Origin: an uncultured Propionibacteriaceae bacterium
GTDB lineage: Bacteria; Actinomycetota; Actinomycetes; Propionibacteriales; Propionibacteriaceae
Assembly (NCBI GenBank): GCA_945911015.1
Contig: CAMDZW010000008.1
Location: 53,882 to 117,881, forward strand
Reading direction: 5' to 3'
Length of the DNA: 64,000 nucleotides
Under the pieces are notes generated by a model. The model was not told where the DNA came from and searched no databases. It worked only from the letters and a program-made list of their open reading frames with translations. The position numbers and the translations under genes were made by a program. This document shows, piece after piece, positions 39,909-48,719 of the stretch; position 1 is the stretch's first letter, and every line of letters starts with the position of its first letter.

Positions 39909-40484
39909 TTAGCGGTCGTCCCTGCCCACTGCGAGGCTGACGGCGAGGTCGGCGGCCTCGTCGATGACGGTCGGACTCGGAGTTGGTCGGTGCCGATCTG
40001 TCCCGAGTGCCTCCGACAACTCGCCTGCCTGGTTCCACACGGTTGCGACGAGGTCGTGCAGTTCGGCGCCGCTCACGTACCACGGCACTGCGACGCCGAT
40101 CGAGATCGGCGGGCGCGATCGTCCGACCTCCACCGAGACTGCGGCGGCCGTCACCACGGGGCCAGCGGCGTCGGGCCGTCGGGACACCCGCACGGCAAGC
40201 CGACCACGTGCCATGACAGCAAGGGCGTCCCTCCACTGTGCAGCTACGGTCGGCGCTCGTCGGTCGGCAGAGGCAGTGATGAAGCGCGACCACTCCGTAC
40301 GTCGATGGAGAGCAACGAGTAGCCGCCCAGTTGCCAGAGCCAACGGATCCTGCCACGCGCCGCGGTCGGTCGGACCAGAATCTCGCCGCTTCCCTCGCGG
40401 TGCTGCAGCAACATCGTCCGTTCTCGGGAATGGGAGGAGGCCAAGGCCGCGTACACCACTCCTGAGGAGACTGAACGCATCCAT
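39909..40484 (-). CDS. Hypothetical protein, probably 5'-truncated
   Basis: Up to 191 residues from ATG at 40484. The C-terminal ~140 residues show strong G/C third-position bias (VAVPWYVSGAELHDLVATVWN, TVIDEAADLAVSL) and look like real coding sequence, but I recognise no family. The N-terminal ~45 residues lose that bias and lie antisense to the start of the glycosidase remnant. I infer that a longer gene was cut near 40380-40430 by the rearrangement that also truncated its neighbour. Confidence 0.45.
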   Translation of the reverse strand: MDAFSLLRSGVRGLGLLPFPRTDDVAAAPRGKRRDSGPTDRGAWQDPLALATGRLLVALHRRTEWSRFITASADRRAPTVAAQWRDALAVMARGRLAVRVSRRPDAAGPVVTAAAVSVEVGRSRPPISIGVAVPWYVSGAELHDLVATVWNQAGELSEALGTDRHRPTPSPTVIDEAADLAVSLAVGRDDR

Positions 40485-42199
40485 GTGAGCCTGTACCTGG
40501 AGAAGGGCGTCAGCGGCACGGCGTGGTTCGACGACCTCGTCGTGACCGAAGTCGTCCCGGACCTCATGTGGACCGAGTTGCTCACCCCTGGCTATCGCGG
40601 GCTGTTGATCCCCGGTGATCACGAGTCAGTGGCACTGACCGCCCATGTGGTGATGGATCCCGCGCAACTCGCAGCGCATTCAGTGACGGTGACCGTTGTC
40701 GACCCATCCGGGGAGGTGATCGACAGCCAGACCTCAGCGGCAGCAGAGGAGGTTGACTACAGCTGTCCAGCGTCGACGCTGCCGATCAGTGCCGTCACGG
40801 TCGGGATCGAACTGGTCGAGACGGCCAACGACACGGCGGTGGTCAGCGACCAGTGGGAGGTGACGAAACTCGATTCAGTCCCGGCCAGTTACGTTGACCG
40901 CCACGGCCGCTTCATCCGTGACGGGGAACCATTCTTCCCACTCGGTTTCTACACCAACACCATCAACGACGCGAGCCTCGCCAGCCTGGCGGACCCCGTT
41001 CAACACGTTCTTGGCCTACGCGCCACCGACTACCGATCGTCTGGACCTCGCTCATGCCAGCGGCATCAACGTCATCTATTCGTTCATGGACTTCTTCTAC
41101 GAGTCGACCTCGCACTACAAGCCCGCAGAGATCGTCACTGCCGAGGATGAGGGTGCCGGTGATCGCCGCTCACGTCCAGGCCCACCGGGATCACCCGGCC
41201 GTCCTGGCCTGGTACACCGGCGAGGAGCCAAAGATCCTGATGCAAGGTGACCGCCTGGTCGAGCACTACAACGCCTGTGTGGCCAACGATGCCGACCGTC
41301 CGGTGCTCTTCGTGGACAACAAAGATGCCGACCCGAGACCGACGTACTTGCGTGCCCTTGACATTTTCGGGGCCGAGTCCAAGCCGCTCTACGACGACAC
41401 GTCTGGGCTCGAGCAGTGCACCGAGCGTGCAGCGGCGGCAGTGAGCCAACTCCCGAGCCGCGGAATGTGGCACGTGCCCCAATCCTTCGCCTGGTCCGCA
41501 TTGGGGAACAACCACATCGGTAGATTCCCCACACTGGAAGAGTTCCGGAACATGACGTGGCAGTTCCTCCACCACAAGGGAACCGGCCTGATCTACTGGG
41601 ACCTGGACTACATGCACAAGGACGCCGACCTCAGCTTCGACGAGTCGATGGCCATCGCCAGCGAGGTCGGCCAGGAGGTGATCGACCTGGTCCCGGTCCT
41701 GATGTCGATCGACGACTGCCCCGAGATCAGCACCCCCACAGATCTCTGGTGGAGCAGCATGACCAAGGCCCACGACGACAAGGGCAATCTCTTTGCGGCC
41801 AACATCACCCGCCAGGACGAGACAGCAGTCTTCACCGTCCCGGCAGCAGTCACGGTGTCGGTCCTGGGAGAGGGCCGCTCCCTCCCTGTGGAACCGGACG
41901 GGTCGGTCTCCGACAGCTTCGCCGAGCTCGCGGTCCACAACTACCAGATCGAACTGGTCAACTTCGACAACCTGCAACGGCTCACCACCGAGTACTACTC
42001 CCAAGTGGATGCAAGCCCGCGAACTGCGGTGGGACTGCTCAGCCGGTGGCGCGATGCCGATGTCGCCAAGCGTGCGACACCGGCCCGGCAGATGAGCACG
42101 GCGTACGTCGACCGGATCCGGGAGGACACCGACCGGCTGACGCAGGACCGGGCCAACACCCTACGACGTCTGGCGATGTCACTGGCCGATGCCATGTGA
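40431..42199 (+). pseudogene. Glycoside hydrolase (GH-A clan-like) remnant with two frameshifts
   Basis: Coding signal runs through three frames. Frame one (from about 40431) has a carbohydrate-binding-like end (VSLYLEKGVSGTAWFDDL) and FFPLGFYTNTINDA; near 40997 it moves to a frame with TPFNTFLAYAPPTTDRLDLA and INVIYSFMDFFYES; near 41147 it moves to a third with VIAAHVQAHRDHPAVLAWYTGEEP, KGTGLIYWDLDY and a C-terminal beta domain ending at 42199. The 5' part, including any signal peptide, is missing. The TIM-barrel pattern suggests a beta-galactosidase-like enzyme; the exact family is uncertain. Its 3' end overlaps the convergent channel gene by 21 bp. Confidence 0.75.
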
Positions 42200-43012
42200 A
42201 CCGCCCCCTGACCGGGATCGCCTCACTTCGGTCTGAAGTGCGGCGATCTCGTCGAGGATCCGCTGCTCGACCGGGGTTGGCGCGGTCGGCGCCTCACGCT
42301 GGCCCTGCAGGGCTTCGGTGGTGACTGCGATGAACAGGTTCAAGATGACGAAGGTCGAAATGACGGCGTAGACCATCATGAACGGCCAGGCATACGGCAG
42401 CCGGTCTCCGATCGGATCCATCACCGCCCAGCCGTCTCCGATCAACAATCGGAACAGGGTGACGGTGGACTCACTCAGCGAACCGAACGCCGGAGAGACC
42501 GGGCCGAAGAGCATCGTCGTCGCCACGACGAAGACGTACATGATGATGACCAGCAGCGCTCCGATTGAGGCGATCCCGGGGATCGCGGTGATCAAGGCGT
42601 TGACGACCTTGCGCAAGCTGGGCACGGCCGACAACAGACGCAACACCCGAAGGACACGCAGCACCCGCAGGATCTGCAGCGCTCCACCGGAGGGCACATA
42701 GGAGACAGCGACGACGAGCAGGTCGAACCAGGACCACGGGTCACGGAAGAACGCACCCCGGTGGGCAAAGATCCGCAGCGCGATCTCGACGGTGAAAACA
42801 CCGAGAACGATCGCGTCGAGCGCTTCCATTGCCGGATGCTGGCCGATCGCCGGATAGGTGTGCAGGCCTATCATCACCGCATTGGCGATGATCAGACCGA
42901 TGATGAAGCCGACGAAGGCTCGGCTGTCGACCACGGCGATCACACGTTGCTGCGCGGTCGGGGCGGACCGCAGTGCCGGTGCGGCGGGTTGAGTCGCTTC
43001 CACACGGCACAT
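42179..43012 (-). CDS. Single-domain voltage-gated cation channel (BacNaV-like)
   Basis: 277 residues, six membrane segments. S4 carries regularly spaced arginines (ILRVLRVLRVLRLLSAV, about residues 115-130). The pore helix and filter read FRLLIGDGWAVMD near residue 195, against TLESW in NaChBac; S6 is FVILNLFIAVTTEAL. A short C-terminal coiled coil (RILDEIAALQTEVRR) fits tetramer assembly. Ion preference cannot be deduced because the filter is atypical. No strong ribosome site is visible before the ATG. Confidence 0.85.
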   Translation of the reverse strand: MCRVEATQPAAPALRSAPTAQQRVIAVVDSRAFVGFIIGLIIANAVMIGLHTYPAIGQHPAMEALDAIVLGVFTVEIALRIFAHRGAFFRDPWSWFDLLVVAVSYVPSGGALQILRVLRVLRVLRLLSAVPSLRKVVNALITAIPGIASIGALLVIIMYVFVVATTMLFGPVSPAFGSLSESTVTLFRLLIGDGWAVMDPIGDRLPYAWPFMMVYAVISTFVILNLFIAVTTEALQGQREAPTAPTPVEQRILDEIAALQTEVRRSRSGGGSHGIGQ

Positions 43013-43116
43013 TTTTCCCGACCGAGGGTCGCCGCTGCGAATCCGAGATGTTTCAGATCTGTCGGATCGGGTACGGCAATGGGCAACTGACCCCTACCTC
43101 AGATGGGAGTGGACCC

Positions 43117-43311
43117 ATGAGCACCGAAGGACAGGACCGGACCACCGACCAGGACCGCTCGATCTCACTCGAGCCCGAGCCCGTGGATTCGCCGCCATCG
43201 CCATCCCCGGAGTCGCCGGAGTCTCCCGACACGGTGCCCGAAGCGATCAACCCGCCATTGCGCGATCCGTTGATCAACGCCACCGATCCGGCCGGGACCG
43301 ACCCGTTCTGA
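43117..43311 (+). CDS. Small acidic proline/serine-rich hypothetical protein
   Basis: 64 residues from ATG at 43117 with GGGAG upstream. The sequence is acidic with an SP/ESPESP repeat (SPPSPSPESPESPD) and no hydrophobic segment, so it is probably disordered. No family recognised. It sits alone between the channel and murI regions. Confidence 0.5.
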   Translation: MSTEGQDRTTDQDRSISLEPEPVDSPPSPSPESPESPDTVPEAINPPLRDPLINATDPAGTDPF

Positions 43312-43363
43312 TCAGGTCGAGCGAACCCGCCTGTCAGCTCAGGTGACCACCCGGGTGAGGTGA

Positions 43364-43552
43364 TCACATGGTGCAGACAGGCCTGCAGCGACTGGGTGAC
43401 CGGCGGTAGTGGTCGACCAGGGCGAGATCGTCCCAGACCGACTCCCGCAGTTCCAGTCGCCGAGCTCCAGCAACCTGGGCATTCCCTTCGACGACCGTCG
43501 TTTCCCTGGTGCCGTTCTCGCCGACCAGGACCGTGAGCGTCGCCGGCGTCAC
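43364..43552 (-). CDS. Short hypothetical protein downstream of murI
   Basis: 62 residues from GTG at 43552, 10 bp after the murI stop on the same strand. The first ~50 codons have strong G/C third-position bias (TPATLTVLVGENGTRETTVVEG); the end (SPSRCRPVCTM) does not. No family recognised. It may be the start of a degraded gene. Confidence 0.35.
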   Translation of the reverse strand: MTPATLTVLVGENGTRETTVVEGNAQVAGARRLELRESVWDDLALVDHYRRSPSRCRPVCTM

Positions 43553-43562
43553 GGGCCGAGGC

Positions 43563-44420
43563 TCACATCAGCTGGGCGACATCGCTGATCCAGTCCCCCA
43601 TCAACCGCTGACCCAGGATCTGGAACTGGTCGACCGACCCGGTGGTCAGGAACCGGTGATGGGTCTGCCGCGGTGAGGTGTGCAACAGATCAAGCTCGGT
43701 CAACGTCGCCCACGTCTGCTTGGCGCACTCCTCCGCGCTGGAGACCAGGGTCACCTCGTCGCCGAGCACGTACGACAGGATGCCGGTCAGCAACGGGTAG
43801 TGGGTGCAGCCCAGGATGAGGGTGTCGACCCCGGCGGCCTGGATGGCCGCGAGATAGCCGCGGGCCACCTCGAGCAGTTCGGCACCGCCGGTGATGCCCG
43901 ACTCGACGAACTCGACGAACCGGGGGCAGGCCTGGGTGGTGAGACGGACATTGCCGGCCACCGCAAGGGCATCGGCGTAGGCACCAGAGGTTGCCGTCGC
44001 AGCGGTGCAGATCACGCCGACCCGCCCACTACGGGTGGCGCCAGCCGCTCGGCGGGCGGCCGGGCGGATCACCTCGACCACCGGTACCGGGTACCGCTCG
44101 CGTGCATCGGCCAACACAGCTGCGCTGGCGGAGTTGCAGGCCACCACGAGCATCTTCACCCCCTGGTCGACGAGCGCGTCGAGACACTCGAGGGCATACT
44201 CGCGGACCTCAGCGACGGTCTTCTCCCCGTACGGGGCACGAGCCGAGTCACCGACATAGATGACATCCTCGTACGGGAGTTGGTCGGTGATCGCTCGGGC
44301 GACAGTGAGGCCGCCAAATCCGGAGTCAAAGATCCCGATCGGTTGCTCGGCGCGCAGGCCGTCCCCAAGGTTCACAGGATTCAGGTTCACAGGATTCAGG
44401 TTCACAGGATTCGGGTTCAC
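43563..44420 (-). CDS. murI: Glutamate racemase
   Basis: Up to 285 residues. The two catalytic cysteines are in VVACNSASA and LGCTHYPLL, with GIFDSGFGGLTV near the N-terminus. It makes D-glutamate for peptidoglycan, fitting murT/gatD in this window. The start is ambiguous: the first 18 residues are a repeat (NPVNL) in which four in-frame GTG codons (44420, 44405, 44390, 44375) are offered. The first overlaps the DUF2017 stop (GTGA). Confidence 0.94.
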   Translation of the reverse strand: MNPNPVNLNPVNLNPVNLGDGLRAEQPIGIFDSGFGGLTVARAITDQLPYEDVIYVGDSARAPYGEKTVAEVREYALECLDALVDQGVKMLVVACNSASAAVLADARERYPVPVVEVIRPAARRAAGATRSGRVGVICTAATATSGAYADALAVAGNVRLTTQACPRFVEFVESGITGGAELLEVARGYLAAIQAAGVDTLILGCTHYPLLTGILSYVLGDEVTLVSSAEECAKQTWATLTELDLLHTSPRQTHHRFLTTGSVDQFQILGQRLMGDWISDVAQLM

Positions 44421-44422
44421 AG
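44371..44422 (-). repeat. 15-bp tandem repeat at the DUF2017 stop / murI start
   Basis: About 3.5 copies of plus-strand TTCACAGGATTCAGG at 44371-44385, 44386-44400, 44401-44415 (one change) and 44416-44422 (partial). Each contains CAC, giving four in-frame GTG start candidates for murI on the minus strand, and repeats the GTGA overlap that ends DUF2017. Confidence 0.92.
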
Positions 44423-44995
44423 GGCTTCCACCAGGGATTCCTGGACGTAACCGAGCCAGTTGAACAGGTCAACCAACCGCGCCCGTGGATCATCCGGGTC
44501 GAGGTCGGACAGATCCTGGTCCTCGTCGTCGGCTCCGACCCGGCTGCCGAGTACGAGCCGGACACTGGTCAAACTCTTCAACCAACCGTCGACGTGGTCG
44601 TCGGCGATGACTGCTGTCCCTTCGGTTCCGGCGATGGTGGCCAGATCAGCCCGTACCACGGCCAGATCAGTCAGCTTGGACTCGTACAGTCCGTGCTGGG
44701 TGAACCGACGAAAGTCCGAAGCTGCTTGCGCATCATGGGAGTAGGCGGTGGGAAAGAGCCGCCGCAGCGCTGGGTCCTCCGGTTCCTCGGGTTGGTCCGG
44801 GTCAACCTCCAGATCCCTGGCCCAGAAGGCAAAGGGATCGTCCGGGTCCTGTTCCAGGCTGACCTCGTCGTCATTGGCCGGGTTGTTCGACTCCAGCAGT
44901 GAGGTCAGATCGGTGACCAGGGTCAACAAGATGGTGGTCTCGAAGTCATCGAAGTCAGCGATCAGCTGGTCCTCGGATCGGTGGAACGGCCCCAT
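44417..44995 (-). CDS. DUF2017 family protein
   Basis: 192 residues from ATG at 44995, two bases after the clpS stop. Acidic alpha-helical protein (FDDFETTILLTLVTDLTSLLE; TDLAVVRADLATI; RLVDLFNWLGYVQESLV). Function unknown, but clpS-DUF2017-murI is a conserved actinobacterial order. It overlaps murI by four bases. Confidence 0.88.
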   Translation of the reverse strand: MGPFHRSEDQLIADFDDFETTILLTLVTDLTSLLESNNPANDDEVSLEQDPDDPFAFWARDLEVDPDQPEEPEDPALRRLFPTAYSHDAQAASDFRRFTQHGLYESKLTDLAVVRADLATIAGTEGTAVIADDHVDGWLKSLTSVRLVLGSRVGADDEDQDLSDLDPDDPRARLVDLFNWLGYVQESLVEAL

Positions 44996-44996
44996 C

Positions 44997-45326
44997 TCAG
45001 CCCTCCGACTTGTCCAGGGTCGCCCACAACCCGTACTCATGCATGGCGGTGACGTCACGCTCCATCTCCTCGCGGCTGCCCGACGACACGACGGCCTTGC
45101 CGTCATGATGGACCGCCAACATCAGCTGCTCCGCCTTGGCCTTCGGATACTTGAAATAGGTACGGAAGACGTGCGTGACGTAGGACATCAGGTTGATCGG
45201 ATCGTCCCAGACGATCGTCACCCAGGGAGTCTGCTCGGTCGGCTCGGTGACGGGCCGGTCGGCCAGCACCGTTGCCCCGGCCGGGGTCGCCGAAGGACCC
45301 TCGGGGGTGACTGATGCGGCACACAT
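44997..45326 (-). CDS. clpS: ATP-dependent Clp protease adaptor ClpS
   Basis: 109 residues. ClpS fold: [19 protein letters not shown] near residue 40 (ligand and ClpA/C contacts) and [18 protein letters not shown]. It delivers N-degron proteins to ClpCP. ATG at 45326 follows TAGACT by seven bases (leaderless). First gene of the clpS-DUF2017-murI operon, divergent from pncB. Confidence 0.95.
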   Translation of the reverse strand: MCAASVTPEGPSATPAGATVLADRPVTEPTEQTPWVTIVWDDPINLMSYVTHVFRTYFKYPKAKAEQLMLAVHHDGKAVVSSGSREEMERDVTAMHEYGLWATLDKSEG

Positions 45327-45508
45327 GCCGACCAGTCTAACGACGCCGTGCAGGCGGCGCCGACGGGTGACCCCTCCGTCACCGTTCCGACCCAAAAGAC
45401 GCACTTGACTCGTTTCAGCAGTGTCCGTCGGGTCAGAATCCTCCTCCGGGGAGCCGATGATGCTGGGCAGAGCCCCCAAGGGCGCCCAACAGCGGTAGCG
45501 TTTGCCCC

Positions 45509-46849
45509 ATGACGTCGATCACCGGCCCGTGGGGGCCGAGCGAGGTGCCCACCACGGCGCTGCTCACCGATCACTACGAGTTGACCATGCTCCGTGGCGC
45601 CCTGCTCGGCGGGACCGCACATCGACACAGTGTCTTCGAGCTGTTCCCGCGGCGGCTCCCCGAAGGCCGCCGCTACGGTGTGGTCGCCGGGGTCGGACGG
45701 GCCATGCGTGCCCTGTCGGCCTTCCGGTTCGACGACCAGGCACTGTCTTTTCTCACCGACAACGACATCATCGACACCGCCACCGCGGACTACCTGGCGG
45801 ACTACCGTTTCACCGGGCAGATGTGGGGTTACCCCGAAGGTGAGATCTATTTCCCGAACTCGCCGTTGCTGGTCGTCGAGGGCACCTTCGCCGAGGCCGT
45901 GGTGTTGGAGACGGTGCTGCTCAGCATCTACAACCACGACTCCGCGATCGCCTCGGCTGCCTCGCGGATGGTCGCCATGGCCGACGGGCGGCCCTGCATC
46001 GAGATGGGTTCACGCCGCACCCAGGAGTTGTCAGCAGTGGCCGCGGCCCGGGCTGCCTACATCGCCGGGTTCGAGACCACCTCCAACCTGGAGGCGGGCC
46101 GGCGCTACGGGGTTCCGACGGCTGGCACGAGCGCACACTCCTTCACCTTGCTCCACAACTCCGAGCGGGAGGCCTTCGAAGCGCAGATCGCCGCACTCGG
46201 CCCGGACACGACCTTGTTGGTCGACACCTATGACATCGAAGCGGCAGTCCGCACCGGGATCGAGCTGACCCAGGGCAAGCTCGGGGCGATCCGACTCGAC
46301 TCCGGTGACCTCGCGGTGATGGCCAAGCGGATGCGGGCCTTGCTCGATTCCCTGGGGGCGACGAAGACCAAGATCATCGTCACCTCCGATCTGGACGAGT
46401 ACCAGATTGCTGCTCTGTCAGGCGCCCCGGTCGACGGGTACGGCGTCGGCACCGCTCTGGTCACTGGCTCGGGTCATCCGACCTGCGGTTTCGTCTACAA
46501 GCTGGTCGCCCGGGCCGACTCCGACGAGGCGGATGCGCCGCTGCGGCCGGTGGCCAAGGCCAGTGCGGGCAAGATCAGTGTGGGTGGCCGCAAATACGCC
46601 TTGCGCAGGCTCGACGCCACAGGCACCGCGTCGGCCGAGGTGATCGGCATCGGTGAACCGCCCACCGGGGATTCCAATGACCGGCCACTGCTCGTACCGT
46701 TGGTGGTCGACGGTGAGATCACTTGGTCCGAGACCTTGGCTGAGTCCCGGGCCCGGCACCGTCGTGCACTGACTGAACTACCGTTGGATGCGTTGAAGAT
46801 GTCTCGCGGCGAGCCCGTGATCGAAACCCAGTGGGAGGACCACGCATGA
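45509..46849 (+). CDS. pncB: Nicotinate phosphoribosyltransferase
   Basis: 446 residues. [15 protein letters not shown] near the N-terminus, [40 protein letters not shown] and GVGTALVTG mark the family. It forms nicotinate mononucleotide from nicotinate and PRPP. ATG follows TAGCGT by seven bases (leaderless). The stop overlaps pncA by four bases. Confidence 0.95.
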   Translation: MTSITGPWGPSEVPTTALLTDHYELTMLRGALLGGTAHRHSVFELFPRRLPEGRRYGVVAGVGRAMRALSAFRFDDQALSFLTDNDIIDTATADYLADYRFTGQMWGYPEGEIYFPNSPLLVVEGTFAEAVVLETVLLSIYNHDSAIASAASRMVAMADGRPCIEMGSRRTQELSAVAAARAAYIAGFETTSNLEAGRRYGVPTAGTSAHSFTLLHNSEREAFEAQIAALGPDTTLLVDTYDIEAAVRTGIELTQGKLGAIRLDSGDLAVMAKRMRALLDSLGATKTKIIVTSDLDEYQIAALSGAPVDGYGVGTALVTGSGHPTCGFVYKLVARADSDEADAPLRPVAKASAGKISVGGRKYALRRLDATGTASAEVIGIGEPPTGDSNDRPLLVPLVVDGEITWSETLAESRARHRRALTELPLDALKMSRGEPVIETQWEDHA

Positions 46850-47400
46850 AGCGCGCACTGATTGTCGTCGACGTCCAGAACGACTTCTGCGAAGGCGGTG
46901 CCCTGGGTGTCGAGGGCGGCACCGCGGTCGCCGAGGAGATTGCGGATCTGCTGGGCTCCGACCATGGCTACGACCATGTCGTGGCGACCCGGGATGCCCA
47001 CATCGACCCGGGCGCCCATTTCTCCGACACCCCCGACTTCGTCGACAGCTGGCCGCGGCACTGTGTCGTCGGCACGCCAGGAGCTGAGTTCCACCCGGCG
47101 GTGGCCGACATCCGGTTCGAGGCGGTCTTCGACAAGGGCAACTACGAGGCTGCCTACTCCGGGTTCGAGGGTGACCATCTCGGCGTCACCTTGTCGGACT
47201 GGCTCGGTGACCATGAGGTCACCGATGTCGACCTCGTCGGTATCGCAACCGACCACTGTGTCCGCGCCACCGCGCTCGATGCCATCGCCGAGGACCTCGG
47301 CACCCGGGTGTTGCTGTCCCTGACCGCAGCCGTGTCCCCGCAGCGGGTCAACGAGGTGAGCGAGGAGCTCGCCGAGGCCGGAGTGGAGATCCTGGCATGA
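46846..47400 (+). CDS. pncA: Nicotinamidase (isochorismatase family)
   Basis: 184 residues. Catalytic triad Asp in IVVDVQNDFCEGG, Lys in FDKGNYEAAYSGF and Cys in GIATDHCVRATA; metal-site histidines are in RDAHIDPGAHF. It turns nicotinamide into nicotinate, the substrate of PncB just upstream. Four-base overlaps with both neighbours give a tightly coupled NAD salvage unit. Confidence 0.95.
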   Translation: MKRALIVVDVQNDFCEGGALGVEGGTAVAEEIADLLGSDHGYDHVVATRDAHIDPGAHFSDTPDFVDSWPRHCVVGTPGAEFHPAVADIRFEAVFDKGNYEAAYSGFEGDHLGVTLSDWLGDHEVTDVDLVGIATDHCVRATALDAIAEDLGTRVLLSLTAAVSPQRVNEVSEELAEAGVEILA

Positions 47401-48062
47401 CTGAACCCAGCGGGGACGTCTGGTCCGGTCTGCTGTTCAATGCCGGCCTGGTCGCCGAACGTGCGCCGCTGGACCAGGTGATCGCCGAACACACCTCCAG
47501 TCTGGAAGAGGGTGCATCGCTCGGACCGCTGCTGGTGCCTGACACTTCGTTGGCCGCGGTGGACCGGGGCGTGAGCAGTCTGGGCGTCGGCCCGATCGAT
47601 GTCGGCGTCATCGGCACCACCGGCGCCGGCAGCATCGCTTCCCTCGCCGAACGGTCGTACGAGAATGTCACGATCGTCGGTGCCCACTCCACCCTGCGTG
47701 ACCTTGACGACCAAGCCGGCAATGTCCGCCGGGTCGCCGCTGCAGCCCGCACCCTCCCGTACGAGATCTCGATCTGGGTCGGCCTGCCGGAAACCCCAGG
47801 GTGGGAGTCCGGCGCCGAGGAGATCGAGATGGAAGGCCTCAACGCCGCCGTCCACGCCGCCGGCGCCCTTGGGGTCACCCAGATGTCATATCTGGTCGAG
47901 CTCGACTGCCCGTTCGTCGTCGCTGACAGCTCAGCCGCACCGATCGATCTCGCCTCGACTGTGCTCGGTCTGGTTGACCAGACCGCTCCGGTCCCCGGCT
48001 GGCCCACCGACGACGATGCCGTACGGGTCAGACGTCGCCTCCGCGGCGTCTGGGTCAGCTGA
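47397..48062 (+). CDS. Unknown protein coupled to the NAD salvage operon
   Basis: 221 residues; the ATG overlaps the pncA stop. Alternating beta strands and helices (VGPIDVGVIGTTGAGSIASL, NVTIVGAHSTLRDL, EISIWVGLPE, DCPFVVAD) suggest an alpha/beta fold, but I recognise no family. There is no signal peptide or membrane helix. Position implies a role linked to nicotinamide or nicotinate handling. A G-x-x-G-A-G-like loop occurs near residue 75, not enough to claim nucleotide binding. Confidence 0.7.
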   Translation: MTEPSGDVWSGLLFNAGLVAERAPLDQVIAEHTSSLEEGASLGPLLVPDTSLAAVDRGVSSLGVGPIDVGVIGTTGAGSIASLAERSYENVTIVGAHSTLRDLDDQAGNVRRVAAAARTLPYEISIWVGLPETPGWESGAEEIEMEGLNAAVHAAGALGVTQMSYLVELDCPFVVADSSAAPIDLASTVLGLVDQTAPVPGWPTDDDAVRVRRRLRGVWVS

Positions 48063-48077
48063 GGCTACTGTGAACCG

Positions 48078-48659
48078 GTGAACACCTCACCCGCTGCATC
48101 GACGCCCGTCGGAACTCCGGTTCATGTGGACTACCGCAAGTGGGTCGACGCACCCAGTGACGAGCGGGCCGAACACTGGCAGGAGCCGTGCCAGTTCCTC
48201 GGGATTGATGAGTACGGGGTCTGGCTCGGGATGCCGGCCGGGACGGTTGCGGCGAAACCGACCTTCTCGTTCGCCCACACGCTGCCCCACGTGAAGCTGA
48301 TCACCGACAGCGGCTGGAGTGCCAACATCAATGAGCCCACCGAGGATCCGCACCGGATCACGATCTATGTCGACATGGTTGCGGAGCCCGAGTGGCAGCG
48401 TGAGGGCGATGGATTCAGAGTGACGATGATCGACCTGGATCTGGATGTGCTGCAGCGGGTCGACCACTCCGTCGAGATCGACGATGAGGACGAGTTCGCC
48501 GAGCACCGGGTCAGTGCGCGCTATCCGGCCGCTGTCGTGGCGCTCGCCGAGTCAGCCTGCGCCGAGGTGCACACGCTCCTGACGGAGAAGAAGGAGCCGT
48601 TCCGCACCGTCGGCCAGCAGTGGCTCAAGCGTGCAGCTGCGCTCACCCTGCGAGGTTGA
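48078..48659 (+). CDS. DUF402 domain protein
   Basis: 193 residues from GTG at 48078. TACTGT ends six bases upstream (leaderless). DUF402 features: YRKWVDAPSDERAEHWQE, ITIYVDMVAEPEWQ, VTMIDLDLDVLQ. Family relatives include nucleoside diphosphatases with a similar acidic metal site. It lies 15 bp after the unknown gene of the pncB operon. Confidence 0.82.
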   Translation: MNTSPAASTPVGTPVHVDYRKWVDAPSDERAEHWQEPCQFLGIDEYGVWLGMPAGTVAAKPTFSFAHTLPHVKLITDSGWSANINEPTEDPHRITIYVDMVAEPEWQREGDGFRVTMIDLDLDVLQRVDHSVEIDDEDEFAEHRVSARYPAAVVALAESACAEVHTLLTEKKEPFRTVGQQWLKRAAALTLRG

Positions 48660-48719
48660 GTCGATCGCTCGGCGACCCAGCAACGCCCTCGGCTGGGATC
48701 ACGCAACTACAGTGACGGC

